64,000 nucleotides of DNA, taken from the NCBI RefSeq assembly GCF_036850765.1, contig NC_089491.1:88506740-88570739 (forward strand), read 5' to 3'. Position 1 is the first letter of the stretch, and each line of letters opens with the position of its first letter. Below, piece by piece: positions 54,871-64,000 of the stretch. The notes beneath the pieces were generated by a model that did no database searches, had not been told where the DNA came from, and saw nothing but the letters and a program-made list of their open reading frames with translations. This stretch comes from Saccopteryx bilineata (lineage: Eukaryota > Chordata > Mammalia > Chiroptera > Emballonuridae). A program made the position numbers and the translations under genes.

Positions 54871-55290
54871 GAAATAAATGACAGATACATCACTTTGGAA
54901 AATAACTTAGGAAAATATTCCAAAGTCATAAAAACATATCCTCTGACCTAGTAACCCAACTCTAGGTAATGTAATCAAATGTAAGAAACATCATACACAA
55001 TAATGTTTATTTTTTAATATTTGTAATAGCAAAAGAATAAAAGATAAATACAAGGAAACCAAAATACATTATGCTTGATGAAATCTATAAAATTATAAAG
55101 TCATTAAAAGCTTTCATTAAACAACAATAAAATACATAAAATAGGATACAAAATTGTATCCAGACTCTAAATATAACTATATAAGGATCATATCTACACA
55201 TGATTAAATATCTGAAAAAACTAAAAAATGAAATTGGAAAACTTTCCATGAGTTATTTTTGCATTTTTGTTTTTTATCATAGTGTTAGAA
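54871..55290 (+). repeat. Old L1M/HAL1-like fragment
   Basis: 'ttggaaaataacttaggaaaatattcc', 'tcctctgacctagtaacccaactctagg', 'aataatgtttattttttaatatttgtaatagcaaaagaa' and 'gaaatctataaaattataaagtcattaaaag' follow the order of the 3' end of old L1M/HAL1 elements. It is diverged and non-coding. Confidence 0.65.
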
Positions 55291-57389
55291 CAGAAATAAA
55301 TTAATATTGGGAGGGTACAAAATCAATGCTCATTTATATACCTAGTAACCAGAAAAGGGTACTAAATGGGCATAACCTCTTCTTTAGTCAATTACTGCAC
55401 CTCTTCAGACAAAAAAAAGTTAGTATAACATTGAATGTGGAAAAATGACAGATTGCTTTTCCCAAATTAAAGGAAGCTATTTATCACTAAATGCAGTTAT
55501 ATAATACAAGTCATTAGAAATGGGACAATGTGAGAGTGCTGCTTGGGGGAGGAGGGGTATTTTAGGAAGTAAAAAATGGGTACCTTATACTTCTGAGTTT
55601 ACTCTGGAGTTCCAGAGAAAGGTAACACTCCTGAGAAAGGGCTGGCCAGGGGTCTCTGGGACTAGACTGGTCCTTTGCAGTGCTGCTGCAGCCTGGCTCA
55701 GTGAGTGGGAGTACCCATTCTGAGGATTTGTTAGGCTCATCTCAACGTCAACCAAGTGCCTGAACACTGAGAACATAACAGGAAAAGAAATAAGAGCACC
55801 TGGCTTTAAGGGACCATCCTGGGAAGCACTTGGTCCCAAACAGTACACTATTTAAAGAAATATCTAGATCATGAAGAGATTAAAAAAAGCTGTCCAGTAA
55901 GGAGGTGGAGGGTAAGGCGTAGAAAGATATAAGAGGACTAGAGATTATGTTTTCCATCTGAAGAAAACAATGAGGAAAGCCTATGATTGCAAACTTGGAA
56001 GAACGTATCAGAAAGCAAAGAGAACCACAGGAGTGCTTTCCACCACTCATCTTCAGGAAGGGATTAAACTGAGGAAGAAGATAGCTCACAAATGACTCCA
56101 CTCTAACCTCCAAGCACATCTTCCTAATGTGGCCTGCATCTGAAATTTATGCCTGTGTATACACAGAAACAAAAATGTGGCTTAGTTAAGGGACATCCAG
56201 AAGAGCAAAGGTGGCTAGCTATATACTCATTAATATCATTTCCTTCTGTTTGAAGAAGAAACTGAGGCACAGAAAGGGAAATTACTCTATGAGAAAGAAA
56301 ACCATTTCTCACTGAAGGACCATGGTCCAACAGTTATCTGCCTCTGGCAGGGGACTGAGGGAAATTTGACAGATGCTAGCAGTCTCTGATAAAACTAATT
56401 AGCTAATTAATGCTAAATAAATTTTTTTTCTAGAGAGGAATCAGAAAAAGGGTAAATGTCCTCATCCAGAGTTCTGGATATAATGGGATTATGGAGATCT
56501 CTGTCCTTTCACAAGGAAACTGTTTATTATAGCTCCACAGCACATAGGAACCTCCTAATCAGTGATGCTAGGAAGAAATGAGTGGTAAAGTTGAGAATGG
56601 AGCAAAGGAGTCCAAGGAGGCAGAAGACAAGAGAGCTGAGAAGGGCTATGATAATGGAGACCAACAAAGCACTGCCACTCAGTTACCTGGAGTGAAGATA
56701 ACAAGAAGATCAAGCAGGCTCCAAATTCCAGGTGGACTCCAACTCCAGTGACAAACCTAAATCCCTCTCTCAGGAAAGTGGAAATGTGAAGCAAGAGAAG
56801 CAGGGTTCTACCCAAAGGATTCTCTGGAAAATCAGGAGGAGAGCATCAGAATAGGTGAGTGAAAAATTAGGAGGAGAGCATCAGAATAGGTGAGTGATAT
56901 TTCTTGTTCAGCAACCCTTGGATGTACAAGAGTGGAAGTGAAATCACCAGATATGAGATCAGCATGGGAAATCCCAAATCGCAAAGCCTATTATATAAAA
57001 AGGACTCAAAAATATTTTGGTTTGTTTTTTTAATTGAGTTCATAGATATCCTGAGGGTGAAAAAAGATACCACTCAGCCAAGATGTTCAGAGTTAGCTAG
57101 AATTCAGACACAGGATAGGAAAGCTTTTCTTTACTTCATAGAAATCTTGGAGCTCACCGTTAAGCCATGTCTCTAGAGAATGGGGCCTGCATGTGTGATA
57201 CATGTGTTTGCAAATGAAGAAGAGGGAAAACTTAAACTGGGATAGAGGAGACTATGGTAATTAGCTTACATTGAAGAGACAAATGGTAATGACCATCTGA
57301 TTTCCCAGCTTCAGCACCCCCACCACAGATTTCTGTACTGATAATCAAGAATAAATGTTAAATAACAGGCAAACCAGATATAGAAAACC
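55291..57389. other. No gene recognised
   Basis: About 2.1 kb of unassigned DNA. A direct repeat of roughly 32 bp occurs at about 56833-56893: the block with 'aggaggagagcatcagaatagg' is present twice in tandem. A weak MIR-like core ('agaagaaactgaggcacagaaaggg') lies at 56250-56280. Confidence 0.45.
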
Positions 57390-58332
57390 AAATGGATACC
57401 AAGATGGCATCAGAGTAGGCAGACACACAGACTCCAAGCTCACATGACCAAACTAGATTAAAGGTTAATTTAGGAACAATCAATGTGAAAAACCAACTTT
57501 GGACTACAAAAAACAGGTTTCAAAAACCAAGGAGCAAAGAAGAAACCACACTGAGCCTGGTAAGGAGTGCAAAGGGTGGTGGGACTCCCCTGCTTCAGGA
57601 ATAAAGGGGGGGATGAGGCTGAGAACCTAGAAAGGCTCTCATTCCAAAGAGAAGAGCAGAAAATATCACTCACAGCCACTTGCCTGGGGACCTGGGAATG
57701 AGGTGTGCTGAGAGGGACTGGCTTGTCTTCCAAAAGGAAATTAGGGAGAGAGAGACAGATGGTGATGAGCAGAGAAATTCATGGGATGACCTGAGAAGCT
57801 GACTCTTCCAGTGCAGAGGTGGCCATAGCAGGGGGAGGGGTTGATCCCTCCACATAGCACAAGCCTAAAGTGGCTCTGGGTGACCCACCTCCAGAAAGCT
57901 CTCCAACTCCAATCAGCGCAACAAGACACAGCTGAAAAGAGGAAATGGGGAGGAGGAGCAGTAACTCAGGTTTCCATGGAGGTCTGCGAAACACCACACT
58001 TCACTGAAGCAGAGAAAGCCTGCCTCCAGAGAGAAGCTGGCAAATCATGCCTTCAGAGTCTCAAGTTACACCCACTGCATTCCTGGGTACAGTTTCAAAC
58101 AAGCCCCCTGCTGAGATCAGTAAACAAGACTACCACCCTGCTAAGAAAACTGAGAAGAAAACAAACAAATCAAGACATCAAAGTGGCTCTACATGAAAAG
58201 CCAAATCCGACAGCAGATTACAAACAACAGCTGATGCCAACCCAAGAAGACCTAGAAATAACACAACTGAAAATTGGAGGCAGACAACATCAAACCTAGA
58301 CTTAGATAGCTCTACAAACACACCCAAATAAG

Positions 58333-59850
58333 GAGTGTATATGTAAACAAAATGGGAAGACAGAGAAGTGCAACCCAAATGAATCAAGAGAAACTCCCAG
58401 AAAATGAACTAAGTGAGATGGAAATTACCAGATGCAGAGTTTAAAATAATAATTATTAGAATGCTGAAAGATCTTAGAACAGGGGTCCCCAACTTTTTAC
58501 ACAGGGGGCCAGTTCACTGTCCCTCAGACCGTTGGAGGGCCAGATTATTAAAAAAAACTATGAGCAAATCCCTATGCACACTGCACATATCTTATTTTAA
58601 AGTAAAAAGACAAAACAGGAACAAATACAATGTTTAAAATAAAGAATAAGTAAATTTAAATCAACAAACTAACCAGTATTTCAATGGGAACTATGGGCCT
58701 GCTTTTGGCTAATGAGATGGTCAATGTCCAGTTCCATATTTGTCATTGCTAGCTGTAACAAGTGATATGATGTGCTTTCAGAGCTGTGATGCATGTGTCC
58801 TGCATAACTGAAAGTAGTACTGTATGTGAGCAATGCCATGCTTTGCAGCACTGCCACATACAGTACTCCAGAAGCACAAGATGTGGATGCTTCCTGTATT
58901 CCTCTCACTGACCACCAATGAAAGAGGTTCCCCTTCTGGAAGTGTGGCGGGGGCCAAATAAATGGCCTCAGGGGGCCACATGCGGCCCGCGGGATATAGT
59001 TTGGGGACCCCTGTTTTAGAACAGCAATGGATGGACAAAATGAGCACATAAATAAAGCGATAACAAGCATCATAAAGGACACTGAAATAATAAAAAAGAA
59101 CCAGTCTGAAATGACAAATACAATATCAGAAATGAAGACTACACTAAAAGCAATTAAAAACAGGCTGGATGAAGCAGAGGATTGTATCAGCGACTTAGAA
59201 GACAAGATAAATGAAAACATGGAAAAGGAGCAGCAAAAAAAGAGACTGAAAAAATCTGAGGAAACGCTAAGAGAGCTCTGTGACAACCTAAAGAGAAACA
59301 ACATCCGCATCATAAAGGTTCCTGAAGAAGAAAGGAAAGAACAAAAGATTGAGACCTTGTTCAATGAAATCATAGCTAAAAGTTTTCCTAAATTGATGAA
59401 CACAAGTTCTAGAAGCACAGAAAATTCCATTAAAGGGAAACCCAAAGAAATCTACACCAAGACACAGCATAATTAAAATACCAAAGCTAAGAGATAAAGA
59501 GAAACTATTAAAAGCTGCTAGAGAAAAAAAGGCTATCACCAAACACAAAGGAGTCCCCATAAGGATGACATCTGAATTCTCAGCAGAAACACTTGAGGCC
59601 AAAAGGGAACGGCAAGAAATACTCAAAGTAATGCAGAACAAGAACCTACAACCAAGACTTTTTTATCCAGCAAGGCTATTGTTTAAAATTGAAAGAGAAA
59701 TAAAAAGCTTCCCAGACTTAAAAAAAAACAAAACTCAAGGAATTCATTACAACCAAACCAATGCTGCAAGAAATCTTAAGGGGCCTGTTGTTAACAGAAC
59801 AAAAAGGGAAAAGAATATAGTGAAAGAGAAATATAGCTTTAAAGAATAAA
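58333..59850 (+). pseudogene. L1 ORF1 relic, split by a hAT element
   Basis: ORF1p is the L1 RNA-binding chaperone. It starts 'MGRQRSATQMNQEKLPENEL' at 58333. A frameshift then puts 'EFKIIIIRMLKDLRT' in another frame, and the hAT element (58480-59013) interrupts it. The frame resumes 'MDGQNEHINKAITSIIKDTE' at 59027 with the coiled-coil region ('KNRLDEAEDCISDLEDKINE', heptads) and the RRM-like part ('LCDNLKRNNIRIIKVPEEE') up to a stop at 59476. The C-terminal domain, 'FSAETLEAKRERQEILKVMQ' and 'LQPRLFYPARL', lies in the frame 59565-59849. Confidence 0.92.
58480..59013. mobile_element. Non-autonomous hAT DNA transposon (534 bp) inside L1 ORF1
   Basis: The ends CAGGGGTCCCCAA and TTGGGGACCCCTG are perfect 13-bp inverted repeats. 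The 8-bp flanks tcttagaa (58472-58479) and ttttagaa (59014-59021) match at seven of eight, as for hAT. The subterminal parts are GC-rich ('gggggccagttcactgtccc', 'ggggccacatgcggcccgcggg') and the middle is AT-rich. The minus-strand frame 58681-59445 runs out of the element into the L1 and is not a transposase. Confidence 0.93.
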
Positions 59851-62800
59851 ATGGCAATAAAAAATTATATATCAACAATAACCTTAAATATAAATAAATT
59901 AAATAATCCAATCAAAAGACATAGGGTAGGTGAGTGGATAAAAAAACAGGACCCATATATATGCTGTCTACAAGAGACACACTTCAAAACAAAAGATATA
60001 CATAGACTGAAGGTAAAAGGATGGAAAAAAATATTTCATGCAAATAAAATTGAAAAAAAAAGCTGGGGTAGCAATATTTATATTAGAAAAAATTGTCTTT
60101 AAAATAAAGGCCATAGTAAGAGATAAGGAAGGTCACTAAATAATGGTAAAGGGAGCAATCGACAGGAAAATATAACCATTATAAATATTTATGCTTCTAA
60201 TATAGGAGTACCTAAATATATAAAGCAGACTTTGATGGCTATAAAGGGCGAGATTAACAGCAATACTGTAACAGTAAGAGATTTCAATACACCACTAATA
60301 TCACTAGATAGATTCTCAAGAAAGAAAATTAACAAAAAAACAGCAGACTTAAAGAACACACTAGGTTAACTGGATTAAATAGATATGTTCAGAACCTTTC
60401 ACCCTAAAGCAGCAGAGTATACATTCTTTTCTAGTGCTCATCATACATTCTCTAGGATAGACCACATGTTAGAGCACAAAAGCGGTCTCAACAAATTTAA
60501 GAAGATTAAAATCACATCAAGCACATTCTCTGATCAAAGTGGCATGAAACTAGAAATCAACCACAACAGAAAAACTAAAAAATACTCAAACACATGGAAA
60601 CTAAATAGCATGTTATTAAATAAAAATGGGTTAACAATGAGATCAAAGAAGAAATAAAAAATTCCTAGAAACAAATGATAATGAAAATACAACAACTCAA
60701 AATGTATGGGACACAGCAAAAGCAGTACTGAGGGGGAAGTTCATAGCACTACAGGCATACCTTAAGAAGCTAGAAGAAGCTCAAATAAATAACGCTGCAT
60801 CTAAAACAACTAGAACAAGAACAGAAAGTAAAGCCCAGAGGTAGTAGAAGAAAGGAAATAATAAAGATCAGAGCAGAAATAAATGACATAGAGGCTAAAG
60901 AAACAATACAGAGGATCAAGGAAACCAAGAGCTGCTTCTTTGAAAGGATAAACAAGATCGATGAACCTATAACCAGATTCACCAAGAAATAAAGAGAGAA
61001 GACACAAATAAATAAAATTAGAAATGAGTGGAAAAATAACAACTGGCACAACAGAAATACATAATATTGTAAGAAAATAATATGTAGAACTCTATGCCAA
61101 AAAATTAAACAACCTAGGTGAAATGGACAAATTCCTTGAAGCATATAATTTTCCAGAAATCAATCTGGAAGAATCAGAAAACCTAAACAGACTGATTACA
61201 ATAAATGAGATTGAAACAGTTATGAAAATACTCCCAACAAACAACAAAAGCCCTGGGCCAAATGGCTTCACAGGTGAATTCTACCAAATATTCAAAGAAG
61301 AACTAACTGCTATCCTTCTCAAACCATTTCAAAAATTTCAAGAGGAAGGAAGACTTCCAAGTTCCTTTTATGATGTGAACATAAATGTGATTCCAAAACC
61401 AGGCAAAGACAACACAAGAAAGAATATAATATTATAGGCCAATAACCCTGATGAATTTAGATGCTAAAATCCTCAACAAAATATTACCCAACCGCATCCA
61501 GCAATACATAAAAAATACATACATATTGATCAAGTGGGATTTATTCTGGGGAGGCAAGGATGGTACAATATTTGTAAATCAATCAATGTAATTCATCACA
61601 TAAAAAGAAGGAGCAAAACCACATAATAATTTGAATAGATGCAGAAAAAGCATTTGATGAAATCCAGCACCCATTTATGATCAAAACTCTCAGCAAAGTG
61701 GGAATACAGGGAACATACCTCAATATGATAAAGGCCATCTATGACAAACCCACAGCCAACATCATAATCAATGGGCAAAAATTAAAACAATCCCCTCAAG
61801 ATCAGGAACAAGGCAGGGGAGCCCGTTTTCACCACTTATTCAACATAGTTCTGGAAGTCCTAGCCACAGCAATTAGACAAGAAGAAGAAATAAAAGGCAT
61901 CCAAATTGAAAAAGAAGTAAAACTATCATTATTTGCAAATGATATGATATTTTATATAAAAAACCCTAAAGTCTCAGTCAAAAAACTACTGGACCTGATA
62001 AATGAATTCAGCAAGGTGTCAGGATTTAAAATTAATACACAGACATCAGAGGCATTTCTACACACCAACAATGAACCATCAGAAAAGAAAATTGAGGAAA
62101 CAATCCCCTTCCCTATTGCAACAAAAAAATAAAGTACCTAGGAGTAAATTTAACCAAGAAGATTAAAGACTTGTACCCGGAAAATTATAAAACATTAATA
62201 AAAGAAATCAAGGAAGATACAAACAAGTGGAAGCATATACTGTGTTTATGGATAGAGAGATAAAGCATCATTAAAATGTGTATATTACCCAAAGCAGTTT
62301 ATAAATTCAATGCAATACTAATTAAAATACCAATGACATACTTCAAAGATATAGAACAAATATTCCAAAAATTTATATGGAACCAAAAGCAAAAAACACA
62401 AATAGCCTCAGCAATCTTGAAAAAGAAGAATAAAGTGGGAGGTATCACACTTCCTGATATCAAGTTATATTACAAGTCCACTCTACTCAAAACAGCTTTG
62501 TACTGGCATAAGAGCAGGCATATAGATCAATGGGACAGAATAGAGAACCCAGAAATAAACCAACACCTTTATGGACAATTGATATTTGACAAAGTAGATA
62601 AGAGCATACAATAGAGTAAAGACAGCCTCTTTAACAAATGGATTTAGGAAAATTGGACAGCTACCTGCAAATAAATGACACTAGACCACCAACCTACACC
62701 ATGAATAAAAATAAACTCAAAATGGATAAAAGACTTAAATGTAAATTGTGAGGCCATAAGCATCTTAGAAGAAAAAATAGCAGTAAGCTCTCCGACATCT

Positions 62801-63608
62801 CTCGTAGCAATATATTTGCCGATTTCTCTCTATGGCAAGTGAAATAAAAAACAGGATAAACAAATGGGACTATATCAAACTAAAAAGCTTTTGCACAGCT
62901 AAAGACAATAAGAACAGATTAAAAAGACAAACTACACAATGGGTGAACATATTCAACAATACGTCTGATAAGGGGTTAATAACTAAAATTTATAAAGAAC
63001 TTGTAAAACTTAATACCAGGAAGACAAACAATCCAATCCAAAAATGGGCAAAAGAAATGAATAGACACTTCTCCAAAGAGGACATACAGATGGCCACTAG
63101 GCATATGAAAAAATGCTCAACATCACTAATCATTACAGAAATGCAAATTAAAACCACAGTGAGATATCACCTCACACCAATCGAAATGGCGCTCATCAAC
63201 AAAACAACACAGAATAAGTGCTGGCAAGGATGTGGAGAAAAGAGAACCCTCCTGCACTGCTGGTGGGAATGCAGACTGGTGCAGCCACTGTGGAAAACAG
63301 TATAGAGATTCCTCAAAAAATTAAAAATCGAACTGCCTTTTAACCCAACAATCCCACTTTTAAAAATATACCCTAAGAACACCATAGTACTGTTCCAAAA
63401 GGAGAAATGAACCCCCATGTTTATGGCAGTATTGTTCACAATAGCGAAGATCTGGAAACAGCCCAAGTGTCCATCAGTGGACAAGTGCATTAAAAAGCTT
63501 TGGTACATATATACTATGGAATACTACTCAGCCATAAGAAATGATGACATCGGATCATTTACAATAACATGGATGGACCTTGATAACATTATACAAAGTG
63601 AAATATAA
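59851..63608 (+). pseudogene. L1 ORF2 relic (endonuclease, RT, Cys-rich end), inactive
   Basis: It starts 'MAIKNYISTITLNINKLNN' at 59851 with the APE-type endonuclease ('GEWIKKQDPYICCLQETHFK'). The RT core pieces follow: 'NNKSPGPNGFTGEFYQIFK' at about 61245-61300 and '[20 protein letters not shown]' at 61677. The catalytic box reads F-A-N-D at about 61932-61943 in place of F-A-D-D. The C-terminal part at 62832-63305 has the Cys/His knuckle '[18 protein letters not shown]', then '[16 protein letters not shown]' to the end. At least ten stops or frameshifts break it. Confidence 0.93.
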
Positions 63609-63897
63609 TAAATAAATCAGAAACAATTAAGAACTATATGATTCCATACATAGACAGGACATAAAAATGAGACTCAGAGACATGGACAAGAATGTGATGT
63701 TACTGGGGAAGGAGAAAGAGGGGGCCGGGGAAGGGGAGGGGCACAAAGAAAACCAGATAGAAGGTGATGGAAGACAATTTGACTTTGGGTGAGGGATATG
63801 CAACATAATCAAATGTCAGAATAATCTGGAGATGTTTTCTCTGAACATATGTACCCTGATTTATCAATGTCACTCCAATAAAATAAAATAAAAATTT

Positions 63898-64000
63898 TAA
63901 TGTGCAAAAGAAATGAATATACACATCTCCAAAGAGGACATACAGATGGGCAATAGACAGATGAAAAAATGCTCAACATCACTAATCATTAGAGAAATGC
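63898..64000 (+). mobile_element. Start of another L1 ORF2 fragment running off the window
   Basis: 'gtgcaaaagaaatgaatatacacatctccaaagaggacatacagatgggcaatag..' repeats the ORF2 block found at about 63045-63145 ([21 protein letters not shown]). It begins immediately after the tail of the preceding L1, so it is either a second, 5'-truncated L1 or an older L1 into which the first one landed. The rest lies outside. Confidence 0.88.

Larger units (their letters stand above)
57390..63897 (+). mobile_element. Near full-length L1, disabled, with a hAT inside ORF1
   Basis: It has 5'UTR (about 57390-58332, opening 'ggataccaagatggcatcag'), ORF1, a short spacer, ORF2 and 3'UTR in order. The 3'UTR has the G-rich block at 63719-63739 and 'tttgactttgggtgagggatatgc', and ends in an A-rich tail at 63870-63897. 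At about 6.0 kb without the hAT it has the length of a complete L1. Both ORFs are broken by stops and frameshifts and a catalytic residue is changed, so it cannot move. It is plainly older than the L1 at 28270. No target duplication was identified. Confidence 0.93.

Noticed and set aside
58681..59445. 254-codon minus-strand frame
   Set aside because: It spans the border between the hAT element and antisense L1 ORF1. Its Ser/Phe/Leu-rich part is the reverse of the ORF1 coiled coil.
60770..61144. 124-codon minus-strand frame
   Set aside because: Antisense of L1 ORF2 reverse-transcriptase region.

Overview
The window is mammalian nuclear DNA and holds no intact host gene. It is almost certainly bat. 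The tRNA-derived SINEs whose heads read like GGCCCTGGCC..TTGGCTCAGTGG belong to the chiropteran VES/Rhin type, and the L1 3' ends, the several hAT elements and the low overall GC agree with that. The CpG-rich SINE at 19737-20165 resembles what I remember of horseshoe-bat-type (rhinolophoid) SINEs, but the family of bat is only a guess. Everything that looks like protein coding is a retrotransposon gene, a retroviral relic or a retrocopied host mRNA.

Layout. 1-9.4 kb: quiet AT-rich DNA with two 5'-truncated L1 tails (1045-2262, 7726-9343). 9.9-12.0 kb: a hAT element with a perfect 8-bp target duplication, a 25-bp poly-A-only insertion, and a broken retrocopy of EIF3I. 13-27 kb: bat SINEs, an L2 and a MIR, one solo LTR, a second hAT element, and an L1 with an inverted 5' part. 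27.8-43.6 kb: a dense graveyard of solo LTRs. Two related families, called A and B here, lie in both orientations and nested in each other. An ERV2-like LTR (D), another LTR (C), an older ERVL-like LTR (E) split by an MLT1, and a 3'-truncated UPF2 retrocopy are also here. 45.6-53.4 kb: a complete but coding-dead class I endogenous retrovirus on the minus strand. It has two LTRs, a tRNA-Gly-type primer site, gag, protease, reverse transcriptase, RNase H, integrase, env and a polypurine tract. 57.4-63.9 kb: a nearly full-length but disabled L1 with a hAT element inside ORF1, followed by the start of another L1 fragment.

These parts do not form a pathway. They form a time series of insertions that can be ordered from who interrupts whom: L1 inside LTR-B inside LTR-A; LTR-B inside LTR-A inside LTR-E; LTR-C inside LTR-D; hAT inside L1; SINE inside an ancient LTR. 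Perfect 5-bp duplications flank several of the solo LTRs. I found no convincing new biological system. The points most worth checking are the exchange of promoter blocks between LTR families A and B, an LTR flanked by 22-bp direct repeats, the UPF2 retrocopy that lacks its 3' end, the poly-A-only insertion, and a duplicated LTR/MLT1 junction. LTR family letters are local labels, not database names. All repeat assignments are from reading the sequence without a library search.
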